This document shows positions 44,372 through 54,941 of a stretch of DNA of 64,000 bases, in pieces (within the stretch, counting starts at the first letter, position 1; every line of letters begins with the position of its first letter). The DNA comes from Paulinella micropora (Eukaryota > Cercozoa > Imbricatea > Euglyphida): contig BJOX01000293.1 of NCBI GenBank assembly GCA_009731375.1, forward strand, positions 312,625-376,624, in the 5' to 3' direction. The notes below the pieces were generated by a model. The model ran no database searches, was not told where the DNA came from, and saw only the letters and a program-made list of their open reading frames with translations. The position numbers were made by a program, and so were the translations under genes.

Positions 44372-44769
44372 CTATGTTCGATCCTATACCACCTGGCTTT
44401 GAAATACGTGCTGGAGCAAGCTATCAAGAACAACATGCTGGATGACAACGACCGGCGTGCGCATTTGGATTTGTTTGCCTGGAGGCTGGCGACGATAAAT
44501 CGACCCTTCCTGCTGCATGACATACCGGAACAAAACTTAGCAGTGCTGAAGACCCAAGTGCAAGGACCCTGGCCACAGAGCAAGCTCGCTCTCAGCTGGG
44601 TCGTTGAGCAGAGATGGTGTCCCAAGGCGTGAATCAAAAAAGAAGCGGCCGCCGCAGCCGCAATTTCATCTCTTCTCAGCACCCCTCCACAAGGTTCTTT
44701 CTTGCTCTTTCTCTCTCTCTCTCTCTCGTCTCTCTCTCTCTCTCTCGTCTCTCTCTCTCTCTCTCTCTC

Positions 44770-44810
<41 letters not shown>

Positions 44811-46021
44811 TTACTTACTTACTTACTTACTTACGCAAACTCACTCACTCTCTCTCTCCTCTCTGTGTCTCTCTCTCTCTCTCTCTCTCTCTCCAGCTGC
44901 ACCTGCAAAAGAGTTCGAAGGAGATTACGCCTACGATGAGACCAGTCGATACAAGATACTATATGTACGAGAGATTTCTTCCCGGGACTCTGAAGAGATC
45001 GTCAAGCAGACAGAAGGATTTGATCTTTGCATGTCGAGATCAAAGGAAGAAGACGAACGTGAAATCATCAAGGCTAAGTTCCACAAAATGCTCATGGATA
45101 ACGTGGAAGCCTTCTATGACGAGAACGCCGTACACCGAGCTCCAATCGACCTAGTCGGTAATTAAAAAACAAAAAAATAAATCCATAATTACATTGCTTT
45201 TTGCATTATTAATATTGCTTTGTTGCAAATATTAATATTGCGTAAATGTCAATCTTTATCTTGCTTTTTTTCAATATTAATATTGCATTAGTTTCAATAT
45301 TTACATTGCTTTTTTGCAATATTAATATTGCCTTAATGGCAATATCTATATTGCTTTGTTGCAATATTAATATTGCATCAATTTCAATATTTATATTGCT
45401 TTTTGCAATATTAATATTGCCAAAAAACAATATAAAAATTGATATTTATGCAATATTAATATTACAAAAAGCAATATACATATTGAAACTTATGAAATCT
45501 TAATATTACAAAAAAGCAATAGAAGTATTGAAATTCATGCAATATTAATATTGCCAAAAAGCAATATAAATATTGCGATTGCAAACAATATACATATTTA
45601 CATGTTGTCAACACTTATGTTTATACAAATGATGCTTATTTTTCCTATAGTCGAATCCTTGATGGCTTTCGCAAGCTTCTACGACACGCTGATTAACAAG
45701 GGTGTGTTCGCCAGGGTGGACATTTTTGGAACCGTCAAATGGGGAAATAACATCAACTTTGAGAAATTCCGGTAGCAAACCAATTCCAACGTGTGGTCCC
45801 AGGACCTATTCATGCTGGAACTCCTTCCTGGTCACTCGCAACAAGATGTGTTGCCCAACATCCCGCCGTTTATTAAGAAGTGCCACCAGGGCAGTGTCAA
45901 GACCCGGCACGCGGACATAACGGAGTCGAGCAAGTACCACTTCGCGGCTCTCCAGGCGCAATCTGCCGCGCTACTGTATGCCTTTCCCATACAGAATCGC
46001 AAGATGAAAAGTAAGTAACAG

Positions 46022-46057
<36 letters not shown>

Positions 46058-48190
46058 ATATATTATATATATATATATATTAAACAAAAACTTGAATGTT
46101 TGCAATATTCGTACTGATATTTTTGCAATATTTATATTGCTATGTTTCAATGTTTGCATTGATAGTTTGCAATATGTATATTGACATTGTGCAATATTTG
46201 TATTGATATTCTGCAATATTCATATTGATATTTCGCAATATTTGTATTGCTGTGTTTCAATGTTTGTATTGATACTTTGCAATATTTATATTAACATTGT
46301 GCAATATTTGTATTGATATTTTGCAATATTTATATTGCTTTCAATGTTTGTATTGATAGTTTGCAATATGTATATTGACATTGTGCAATATTTGTATTGA
46401 TATTATTCAATATTCGTATTGATATTTGGCAATATTTGTATTGCTATGTTTCAATATTTGTATTGATACTTTGCAATATTTATATTGATATTGTGCAATA
46501 CTTGTATTGATATTTATATTGATATTGTGCAATATTAGTATTGATATTCTGCAATATTTATATTGCTATCATTATTGCAGTCTAACAAAAATCTTTGTTT
46601 TCTCTACAGCATTCGCCGACTGGACTAGGGAGGGGAAGAAGAACCCCAATTCGCCGGCTGCGATAGCCTTCAACCTGATCTACACTGTCCTGAGCCAGCA
46701 TTTCATGCTTGTCGGACGACGCCTCTTTGCGCAGCAGATGAAGGCGAGATTTAAGTATGTAAAGTTAAGAATCGCGAAGTTGCAGAAGCTGGAGAGGGAG
46801 CAGCGCAAGAGCAAAGATACACGCCAAGGCTCCTCGAGTAGCGATTCAGAGTCCAGCTCCTCCAGCGAAGAATCTTCTTCTGACTCCGATTCTGATTCAG
46901 ATGATGACGAGTCGTCGAAGAAGAAGAAGGCGAAGAAGAAGGCCAAGAAGAAGGCGAAGAAGAAGGCGAAGGAGGAGAAGAAGAAGGCCAAGAAGAAGGC
47001 GAAGAAGCAGAAGGAGAAGGAAGAGTTGCGTGCCATGGCCTCGCGATCCTTGTCCTCGAAATCCTCCAAATCAGTCCTCGTTGATGATGATAATGAAGAT
47101 CAGCCAGATCAGGAGAAGACCAAGAGTGCACTCTCTCTCTCTCTCCACTTCCATTGTTGGGTGTTAAGCCCTGTCTGAAATTATGCAATACTAATATTGA
47201 AATTATGCAATATTAATATTGCAAAAAAGCAATATTAATATTTCAAATAAGCAATTTTAATATTGAAATATTGAAATTGATGCAATATTAATATTGCTTT
47301 TTTGCAATATTAATATTGAAAATATTGAAATTGATGCAACATTAATATTGCTTTTGTGCAATATTAATATTGAAGATATTGAAAATGATGCAATATTAAT
47401 ATTGCGTTTTTGCAATATTTGTATTGACATTTTGCAATATTGTTCTTGATATTGTGCAATATCTATATTGATATGTACTTTTATATTGACATGTACTTTT
47501 TTTTTCTTCCAGGCAAGAAACGCAAGCCTAGTCAGGCATGCGGTTCCGGTAAAGCGGTGAAGAAAGTGAAAAAAGGAGACGACGACGACGACGAGGAAGC
47601 GGACGAGGGCAAGATGAGCGATGATGACAATGAGGGCGAGAGCGACAAGGACGGCGGCTCTGGCAAGGACAAGGGCGGCAAGGGCAACGGCAAGAGTGGC
47701 AGGGGCAAGGGCAAGGGCGGCAAGGGCAAGGGCAAGAGCCATAAGGGGGCTTCTACCTTCAGCGACATCGAGAAAGACACGGTAAGTTTTCCTACAACAA
47801 ATACCCGAAAGCACTAACATGCATTTACACGAATAGGCAGAGATGGTTCGTCGTGTAATATCCAAGGTTTATGCGGTAGAACACAATTTAATTCAGAATG
47901 GCAAGAGACTGCGCCGGCAAGAGGGGCTTGCGTCTGGTTTTTTACATTTGGGACAAGTGTCCAAAAGTATTGGACTGGGTGTAGTAATAGTTCCCAAATA
48001 CCGCAGGGTGGAAAGAAATTATGGTGTGCAGAACCTTTGATGCCCATAATCCTGAAATATGTGGGAAAAATTATGACAAACGCACAGTACAATAAGTACA
48101 CTCGTGATTGCAAGCAGGTGTACGGGGTTACGATTGGCGAAGACGAAAATCTCGTGTTTACAGCAGAGTACCGTAGCAAAGTGTATTGCT
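44372..48190 (+). CDS. Ser/Asp- and Lys-rich nuclear-type protein, multi-exon, in-frame TAG in exon 3
   Basis: Exons: about 44372-44618 (AIKNNMLDDNDRRAHLDLFA), 44897-45157, 45651-46010, 46610-47125, 47513-47781, 47837 onward. Junction phases 2/3, 3/4, 4/5 and 5/6 close exactly (phases 1, 1, 1, 0), with donors GTAATT, GTAAGT, GTGCAC and GTAAGT. Introns consist of the AATATT palindrome family, except a 55-nt one (47782-47836) with CACTAAC as likely branch site. Exon 4 passes from globular sequence into an acidic Ser/Asp run (ESSSDSDSDSDDDESSKKKK) and Lys-Ala repeats. Exon 5 is Lys/Asp then Gly-Lys rich. This charge pattern is typical of nucleolar or chromatin-associated proteins. A TAG at 45773-45775 interrupts exon 3 without a frame change. 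Beyond about 47940 three frames stay open (one reads KYVGKIMTNAQYNKYTRDCK), so the 3' end is unsettled. Family unknown. Confidence 0.65.
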
Positions 48191-48445
48191 TTTTTGCAAT
48201 CTTAATATTGCATACATTTAAATATTAATCTTGCTTTTCTGTAATATTAATATTGCATACATTTCAATATTAATATTGCTTTTTTGCAATATTAATACTG
48301 CATATATTTTAATATTAATATTGATCTTTTGCAATATTAATATTGCATACATTTCAATATTAATATTGCTTTTGTGCAATATTAATATTGCATACATTTC
48401 AATATTAATATGCTTTTGTGCATATAAAATATGACCAAATGTCAA
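48191..48445. repeat. Palindrome-family repeats
   Basis: CAATATTAATATTGC units with CATACATTT and CTTTTGTG spacers between two coding segments on opposite strands. Confidence 0.9.
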
Positions 48446-48686
48446 TGTAAATATTGATGAACCTGAGAACTGGATGTTTCAAATGCGCCCTTCAACTTTG
48501 CTTCCGAAGGTGGGACCTCGTTCACTTCCGAGTCAAACGTGCCCTGCACCCACGCGATGGCTTCGGACCCAAAATCCTCCAGCGTGGGAGTGTTTTCCTC
48601 TGTAGCTTTTCTGGGATACAGCGGGAGCATTTTGAACAAGTTATCTACCTTCGAATCCGTAACCTCCGCTGCAGTGGTTGCAGCGA
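48446..48686 (-). CDS. Short coding exon, unknown protein
   Basis: From an acceptor-like ACTGCAG near 48670, the minus strand reads EVTDSKVDNLFKMLPLYPRK, ENTPTLEDFGSEAIAWVQGT and FDSEVNEVPPSEAKLKGAFE. Composition and lack of repeats suggest real coding. Upstream (48850-48880) TSEVTPGGPEPESSP is coding-like and leads into the 15-bp repeat as a poly-Ser run, so both may be one protein. No family recognised. Confidence 0.5.
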
Positions 48687-48690
48687 ATTA

Positions 48691-48804
48691 GGAGGAAGAG
48701 GATGAGGAGGAAGAGGATGAGGAGGAAGAGGATGAGGAGGAAGAGGATGAGGAGGAAGAGGATGAGGAGGAAGAGGATGAGGAGGAAGAGGATGAGGAGG
48801 AAGA
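48691..48804. repeat. 15-bp tandem repeat GAGGATGAGGAGGAA
   Basis: About seven to eight near-perfect units. On the minus strand it reads as poly-Ser in the frame of the flanking coding-like sequence; on the plus strand as Glu/Asp. It could be a coding minisatellite. Confidence 0.85.
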
Positions 48805-48920
48805 AGTGGCCGGCGAGGACTCGGGTTCCGGACCCCCAGGGGTGACCTCCGAGGTCACACTGTCATCAGCGCCTTGACCTATAGAATGAATTTAAATTGT
48901 CAAAGAATGAATGAGCTCGA

Positions 48921-49620
48921 GGAAGACAACAACAACAACAACAACAACAACAATTACGCAAACGGTTTAACCGATGCAACAACAACAACAACAACAAACA
49001 ATATTTATATTGATATTTGGCAATATTGATATTGATGTTTGACATTATTAGATATTTATATTGATATTTATATTGATATTTGGCAATATTTATGTTGATA
49101 TTTGGCAATATCTATAATAATATTTAGCAATATGTATATTGATATGTTGGAATATTTATATTGCTATCTGTAAATATTTATATTGAAAATATTTTGATGT
49201 ATCGAAATATTTATATTAATATTTGGCAATATTTATATTGATTTATTGCAATATTTATTGTGATATGTTGCAATATCTATATTGATATATTGCAATATTT
49301 ATATTGACATGTTGCAATATTTATTTTGATATGTTGCAATATTTGTATTGATATGTTGCAATATTTATATTGATATTTAGCAATATGTATATTGATATTT
49401 AGCAGTATGTATATTGATATATTGCAATATTTATATTGATATGAAGCAATGTATCAATATAGATACTGCAACATATCAATGTAAATATTACAATATATCA
49501 ATATAAATATTGCCAAATATCAATATAAATATTGCGATATATCAATATAAATATTGCGATATATCAATATAAATATTGCGATATATCAATATAATCAAAA
49601 ACCTCCCTTGGACACCACCT
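48921..49620. repeat. Composite dispersed repeat copy 2 and long AATATT-family array
   Basis: GAGGAAGAC, (AAC)n, ACGCAAAC and (CAA)n at 48917-48998, then about 600 bp of TTGCAATATTTATATTGATATG-type units. The unit orientation flips near 49450, where GATATTTGGC-type spacers become GCCAAATATC-type. Confidence 0.85.
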
Positions 49621-49640
49621 TAAGACTCAAAACCCCGAGT

Positions 49641-49722
49641 CACGAGAGTGGGTGGTTCATTTTCTTGTGCCATTTTTTGCAAGTTTGGCCGTAGTTCACA
49701 GACAAACAATCTCCCGTAAAAA
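49641..49722. repeat. Dispersed 81-bp segment, second copy
   Basis: Matches 43995-44075 with about three mismatches, starting CACGAGAGTGGGTGGTTCAT. Both copies keep an open minus-strand frame containing LRPNLQKMAQENEPPTLV, and both lie inside AATATT-family repeats. It is either part of a dispersed repeat or a duplicated exon. Confidence 0.75.
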
Positions 49723-49725
49723 AAG

Positions 49726-49748
49726 AGAGAGAGAGAGAGATCGAGACA

Positions 49749-49791
<43 letters not shown>

Positions 49792-49795
49792 GAAG

Positions 49796-49827
<32 letters not shown>

Positions 49828-49938
49828 CACGCAAACCGATACAACAACAACAACAACAACAACAAACAAAAAAAGTCTATTTCTGATTGGTAATATTTAT
49901 GTTGATATTTGGCAATATTGATATTGATATTTGACATT

Positions 49939-49971
<33 letters not shown>

Positions 49972-50047
49972 GAGAGATCGAGACAGTGTGTGTGTGAGAG
50001 AGAGAGAGTGTGTGTGGGTGTGCCGTGTGTGTGTGCGTGTGTGTGCA

Positions 50048-50078
<31 letters not shown>

Positions 50079-50149
50079 TGTGTGTGTGTGTGTGTGTATG
50101 AGAGAGAGAGAGAGAGAGAGGGAGAGAGAAAGAGAGAAAGAGAGAATTC

Positions 50150-50180
<31 letters not shown>

Positions 50181-50340
50181 ATAACGTATAATATTTTATA
50201 TCTACGTACCCGGGGTCACCGCGGCGGCCCTTGCCCTCTGGGACGCATGCGTGTTGGTTCGATTGCGAGGAGGCATTGCTATTGTAGATTTTTAAGACCT
50301 ATATATAGTGTAAATGTATGGATTCCAAATTCGAAATCCG
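49726..50340. repeat. GA/GT arrays, composite repeat copy 3, short unique spacer
   Basis: (GA)n and (GT)n at 49728-49790, composite repeat copy 3 at 49788-49930, and GA/GT arrays to 50180. About 150 bp of unique sequence (50185-50340) follow, in which I see no gene. Confidence 0.85.
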
Positions 50341-51359
50341 TTATTTGCCAAAAGCAATATTAATATTGAAGAAGAAGAAGAAGAAGAAGAAGAAGAAGAA
50401 GAAGAAGAAGAAGAAGAAGAAGAAAAAGAGAGAGAGAGAGAGGCAAGGTTTTGGGCACACCTTAGAATAGTAGTCGTTATATAAAGTGTGCCCAAAACCT
50501 TCCAACAACCGGTGCAGCAGAGAGAGAGTGCGCGCAATATTAATATTGCCAAAAAGCAATATTAATATTGAAGAAGAAGAAGAAGAAGAAGAAGAAAAGA
50601 AGAAGAAGAAGAAGAAGAAGAAGAAGAAGAAGAGAGAGACAGAGAGGCAAGGTTTTGGGCACACCTTAGAATAGTAGTCGTTATATCAAGTGTGCCCAAA
50701 ACCTTCCAACAACCGGTGCAGCAGAGAGAGAGAGAGAGAGAGAGTGCGCGCAATATTAATATTGCCAAAAAGCAATATTAATATTGAAGAAGAAGAAGAA
50801 GAAGAAGAAGAAGAAGAAGAAGAAGAAGAAGAAGAAGAAGAAGAAGAAGAAGAAGAAAAAGAGAGAGAGAGAGGCAAGGTTTGGGCACACCTTAGAATAC
50901 TAGTCGTTAAAAAAAGTGTACCCAAAACCTTCCAACAACCGGTGCAGCAGAGAGAGAGAGAGTGCGCGCAATATTAATATTGCCAAAAAGCAATATTAAT
51001 ATTGAAGAAGAAGAAGAAGAAGAAGAAGAAGAAGAAGAAGAAGAAGAAGAAGAAAAAGAAAAAGAGAGAGAGAGAGAGAGAGGCAAGGTTTTGGGCACAC
51101 CTTAGAATACTAGTCGTTATATAAAGTGTGCCCAAAACCTTCCAACAACCGGTGCAGCAGAGAGAGTGCGCGCAATATTAATATTGCCAAAAAGCAATAT
51201 TAATATTGAAGAAGAAGAAGAAGAAGAAGAAGAAGAAGAAGAAGAAGAAGAAGAAGAAGAAGAAGAGAGAGAGAGAGAGAGAGGCAAGGTTTTGGGCACA
51301 CCTTAGAATAGTAGTCGTTATATCAAGTGTGCCCAAAGCCTTCCAACAACCGGTGCAGC

Positions 51360-51390
<31 letters not shown>

Positions 51391-51400
51391 AAGAGTGATT
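50341..51400. repeat. Five-unit tandem array, each unit carrying a 15-16-bp hairpin
   Basis: Unit of about 200-227 bp: paired CAATATTAATATTG palindromes, (GAA)n, a GA run, the hairpin, CCAACAACCGGTGCAGCAG, GA run and TGCGCG. Hairpin arms AAGGTTTTGGGCACAC and GTGTGCCCAAAACCTT lie at 50445-50460/50486-50501, 50649-50664/50690-50705, 50876-50890/50916-50931 (diverged), 51085-51100/51126-51141 and 51286-51301/51327-51342 (one mismatch). The 25-nt loop CTTAGAATAGTAGTCGTTAT... is conserved. Unit lengths differ mainly through (GAA)n. Confidence 0.93.
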
Positions 51401-51404
51401 GTGT

Positions 51405-51700
51405 GCTTCTTCGAAGAAGAAGAAGAAGAAGAAGAAGAAGAAGAAGAAGAAGAAGAAAGAAGAAAGAAGAAAGAAGAAAGAAGAAAGAAGAAAGAAGCAG
51501 AAGAAGAAAGAAGCAGAAGAAGAAAGAAGAAAGAAGCAAGAAGAAGAAGAAGAAGAAGAAGAAGAAGAAAGAAGAAGAACTAGAAGAAGAAGAACTAGAA
51601 GAAGAAGAAGAAGAAGAAGAAGAAGAAGGAGAAGAAGAAGAGGAAGAAAGAAGAAAGAAGAAAGGATTCGAAGAAGGAGAAGAAGAAGAAGAAGAAGATA
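51405..51700. repeat. (GAA)n-rich tract
   Basis: GAA/AGA repeats with GAAAGAA and CTAGAA variants between the hairpin array and the next coding exon. The Glu/Lys/Arg frames are artefacts. Confidence 0.93.
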
Positions 51701-51752
51701 CCTAGTGCAGTATGATTTGCGTTTTTGGCCCTTGCATTTCTTGCCATTGCAG

Positions 51753-52606
51753 AGGTTTTGCGTAGACAACCCGGATTTCTTGAGCTCTACGGCAGTGTCC
51801 GCGCCTACCAGAAGTGCTATTGGCAAGATAATGGCAGGGCTATGTTAGGCAATTTCTATGACCAACACCGTCCGCAACTCAAGCAGAATTTGGTATCCAA
51901 CAGCTTGTTACAAACAAACGACTCTCAAGAACAAGACAAAGAGCTTGTACGGATAGTGGGACAAGTGTTTACAGGGCCCTTGCAAGCGTTTGATTTGTGG
52001 GCAGAGCAAGCAACCAAGGCGAGCCTGCAGGGTGAGAACGTTACGACGGCTACCCGGGCTAGGAAGTACATGTGTCTGGATGACGTGCTAGCCTTCCTAG
52101 AGAAAAAGAAGACTCACGAGCAACAACACCCACAGTGCGTCTCCCGCTCGCCGTCCCACGGAGCCCAAAGAGAGTTCATAGCGTACGCTGGGCCGAGGGT
52201 ACGACCGTACGTCCCTCAGGGCGCTGCCTTGAGTTATGTCGCGGTGTACCCGATGCCTCGTTGCGCCGAAGATTTACACCCGGGACTGTTCCATGTCCTG
52301 GCGAAAGATCTTCCGGTGGATCCGACGCAGAGCGAGCAAAGCAGCGAACCCGTGCGCATCGCCTTAATGCTAGTGCCAAGCAACTGCTACTACAACACCC
52401 AACATTACGCGGAAAATCTGCCGTTTCCAGTTCATGCGGTTGCACCTTTCGCCTTTATGCAGGAGGGCCATTTTATGGCCTTGCACTCGCCTGGCAATCC
52501 GTGCGAGCTTGTTGGAATCCAGTACGACAAGCGGCTGGCGAGCGCTACAAAAAAAAAGGCGACGAAGTTCTTTTTTTGTAGAGGTGCACAAACCTTGTGT
52601 GCGTAG
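51753..52606 (+). CDS. Unknown soluble protein, 5' exon upstream
   Basis: Open frame of about 285 residues beginning right after a pyrimidine-rich acceptor (TTGCCATTGCAG, ending 51752) with no ATG before about 51850, so an upstream exon probably exists, perhaps beyond the repeats. It starts VLRRQPGFLELYGSVRAYQK, passes a charged middle (FLEKKKTHEQQH) and ends in a globular part containing LSYVAVYPMPRC, ALMLVPSNCYY and FAFMQEGHFMALH. No transmembrane segment and no family recognised. The end is next to a run of nine A (about 52550), where an indel could change the true C-terminus; the annotated stop is TAG. Confidence 0.7.
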
Positions 52607-52896
52607 ACAATCAAGCTGTGCACTAGCCAGAACTAAAAAAAAAGAAAAAACAAGTCTTGGAGCGTAGCCGAAAGATCACCATGGGTCACAAAGAAAAAAG
52701 GAAATCTTGCAACCCAAAAGCAAAAAACAAGCCTCAGGAAAAGCAAGCCAGTCGTCGTTTTTTTGATTATCTTTTAATTAAAAACTGAAATATTCCCGAA
52801 CTCCGACCGTGTTTCTCATCTATGCCGTTCAAAAAGGTGGGGAGGTGGGTTTCGAAAATGAGAACGTACGGCCAGACTGAATCTTTCTTAATAATA
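52607..52896. other. Convergent intergenic spacer
   Basis: A-rich unique sequence between two convergent genes, with several poly-A and poly-T runs. No AATAAA, gene or RNA feature recognised. Confidence 0.6.
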
Positions 52897-53151
52897 TCAA
52901 GAGGTCGTGCCTGCGGGGTCACTGTGGGCGCGCAGCGCCAGGGCCTCCAGCCCGGACACGCGCGCTTCCAGCATTTGCAGGCGCCTGAGCGTTTCTTGTT
53001 CGAACCAGTTCAGCGACACGACCTGCGCCTGGCACTGCTGTGCCAACAGGGCATTCACGCTCGCTTGTGTCTCAACGAAGGCCTCCAAGTCCGAAACCGA
53101 CGCCGCTGCTGCTTTGGGAGATGGCTGAGTACCAGCGGTCGCGTGCTGCAT
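52897..53151 (-). CDS. Small coiled-coil protein
   Basis: 84 residues from ATG 53151 to TGA 52897. Residues 20-75 have heptad-like spacing (DLEAFVETQASVNALLAQQC, ETLRRLQMLEARVSGLEALA), predicting a dimeric coiled coil. The N-terminus is Thr/Pro/Ala rich. The frame continues upstream of this ATG into poly-A/poly-C-derived sequence, which I exclude. Function unknown. Confidence 0.6.
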   Translation of the reverse strand: MQHATAGTQPSPKAAAASVSDLEAFVETQASVNALLAQQCQAQVVSLNWFEQETLRRLQMLEARVSGLEALALRAHSDPAGTTS

Positions 53152-53726
53152 GCCAGAGAAAAAAGAAAAGCCACGCGGTCGTTGCTGTGTGTTTTTTTTT
53201 TGTTGGGCGGGGGGAGGGGGGTTTTTTTTTGGGGTTCTTAACAAATTTACGAGGCCTCCGTGATTTCTTTTTGGCAAATTTTAGTGCACGGCACACTAAA
53301 AAAAAATCGACCACAAAGAGAAGGCGGCGGGGAGGGAAGCAACAAATCCACTTTGGTTCGGCCGAACTGAGCGACGTCTTGTCTCTTTTTTTTTCTAGTT
53401 CTTCTTGGGAGGTTTCCTTTGGGGCCCCCTTTTTTTTCTTGTGCACAGCAGTGCCGGGTGCTAGGAGCCAAACCACGCGGGAGGGGGGGGGATGACTGTG
53501 GCCCCCCCCCCCCCGTGGTGTTGTCTTTTTCTCCGTCCCCCCCCCCCGGGGGGGGGGCCGCAACCGCCAGAGACCCCGGACGGAGGGGGTGGTGTTCCCT
53601 TTCTCAGAAAAGACAACGCCTTGCTCTAGACCCCACCCCTCCCCCCCATTGCTTCTGCGCACAACCTTGCCCCTCCCCCCCCCCCAATCTCTCCTTTTCT
53701 CTCTCTCTCTCCAAAGCCTCTCGGAC
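53152..53726. other. Spacer with poly-T, poly-G and poly-C runs
   Basis: Contains T8-T9, G7-G10 and C9-C13 runs and a self-complementary C/G block near 53538-53560. The open frames through it depend on the homopolymers and are not credible. It serves as the 5' flank of the kinase gene. Confidence 0.7.
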
Positions 53727-54941
53727 ATGCAGGCGTGGTGGAACAGGCTGTCTTCGCAACTGCGGCAGCGGCCCGAGTGTGAGCCGTGGCTAAACGCACA
53801 ACAGACACGGGAGCTGCTGGACATGCTGGCGGACTCGACGGAGCTGGGCGCCGGCTCGTACGGCACTGTGTTCGGCCAGCGGGGGTGCGGCATCGCCGTT
53901 AAGCTGACGTTCGACCCCGACGGGGAGCAGGAGCAGGGCCTGAGAATCGGCGCCCAGCACGGCGTCGGCTGCCAGCTGGTGTCCAAGCTGGGCCTGAACG
54001 CCGCGACGTTGTTCAGCTACAAATGCCAACAGCGGGACCTGCGGGCCGCGATCGCGCGCACGTGCGCGCACTTCAGGCGCTCCGGCAACGACCTCGCCCG
54101 CTGGAACGGCTTCTCGGCCCTGGTGCTGGAGCGGCTGGATACGGATCTGCAAAAGTTTCTGGATTCCTGCACGCTGAAGAGCGCGGACTTGTGCACACAG
54201 GTGCTGGAGCCAGTCCTTAGCCGTCTCAGGGCCCTGAGCAGGCTGCGGTGGTTCTTCCACGACGCCAAACCCTCCAACATCCTGCTAGACGTGACTGAAG
54301 ACAACGTCGTCAACAGGGTGCTGCTGGGCGACCTGGACCTGGGCTGCCTGTCCAAGCTGAAGCCGGGCCCCGACTACGGGGACGCGCTGGTAGCCTACGT
54401 GGCGTCCGTCAGCCCCGACGCGCTGGCGGCGGCAACGTCCCAGCTGAGCGGTTGGGACGCGAACAGGTTCTGGAAGGCCTGGCGCCTGGCGGTCTGCTTC
54501 TTCATCGAGGGGCTTGGCAGTGACGGCGGCCGCTACTGGCGCCTTTACGCGCTGTCGCAGTTGAGCCTGCCGGAGAAGGCCGTCCTGTGCGAGGTGGCGC
54601 GCGAGCCAGCTGTGTGCTTTACAGGCACGGACACCGACAGGCTGCGCGTCGCGCTCGGGATGAACAGGCCCGAACAGGAGCAGGAGCTGCTTGCGCACCT
54701 CTCCGGCGACGCCCAGAAGCCCGTGCGGACCTTGCGTGAGGCCCTGCGCCTGCGCGGCCCCAGGCACCTCACGCTTTACGTGCTAAGCTGGCTGGCCAAG
54801 CGCCGGCGCGACCCCGTGGACAAGTCGGTCAGAGTGCTGCGGTGGGCGCTCGGGACCGCGCGTTGTAACGGGGTGCTGTACGCGGTATTGGCCGCGCGCC
54901 TAGCGGGCCTGACCGGCTGGCCCCTCCCCACGACACAATGA
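53727..54941 (+). CDS. Divergent protein kinase
   Basis: 404 residues, single exon, TGA stop. Gly-rich loop ELGAGSYGTVF (residues 39-49), beta3 lysine in GIAVKLTF (K59), catalytic loop FHDAKPSNILLD (H178, D179, K181, N184), and GDLDLGC where DFG is expected (D202). The first Asp of the catalytic loop and the metal-binding Asp are kept, so catalysis is possible. The APE motif and a normal C-lobe are not evident. The frame continues upstream of 53727 into C-rich spacer, so the first ATG with coding-like composition was chosen. Substrate specificity cannot be read from sequence; the divergence suggests a lineage-specific or viral-type kinase. Confidence 0.82.
   Translation: MQAWWNRLSSQLRQRPECEPWLNAQQTRELLDMLADSTELGAGSYGTVFGQRGCGIAVKLTFDPDGEQEQGLRIGAQHGVGCQLVSKLGLNAATLFSYKCQQRDLRAAIARTCAHFRRSGNDLARWNGFSALVLERLDTDLQKFLDSCTLKSADLCTQVLEPVLSRLRALSRLRWFFHDAKPSNILLDVTEDNVVNRVLLGDLDLGCLSKLKPGPDYGDALVAYVASVSPDALAAATSQLSGWDANRFWKAWRLAVCFFIEGLGSDGGRYWRLYALSQLSLPEKAVLCEVAREPAVCFTGTDTDRLRVALGMNRPEQEQELLAHLSGDAQKPVRTLREALRLRGPRHLTLYVLSWLAKRRRDPVDKSVRVLRWALGTARCNGVLYAVLAARLAGLTGWPLPTTQ

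Noticed and set aside
44372-46010. Nuclear genetic code with TAG/TAA as Gln
   Set aside because: Only two in-frame cases, while genes in the window end plausibly at TAA, TAG and TGA; evidence is too thin.
50341-51400. CRISPR array
   Set aside because: Units are about 200-227 bp, spacers are themselves repetitive, and the genome is eukaryotic.
50486-51583. Repeated frames reading CPKPSNN plus poly-Glu, and minus-strand poly-Ser
   Set aside because: They cross the hairpin unit and (GAA)n; the frame is not kept between units, so the conserved element is the hairpin, not a peptide.
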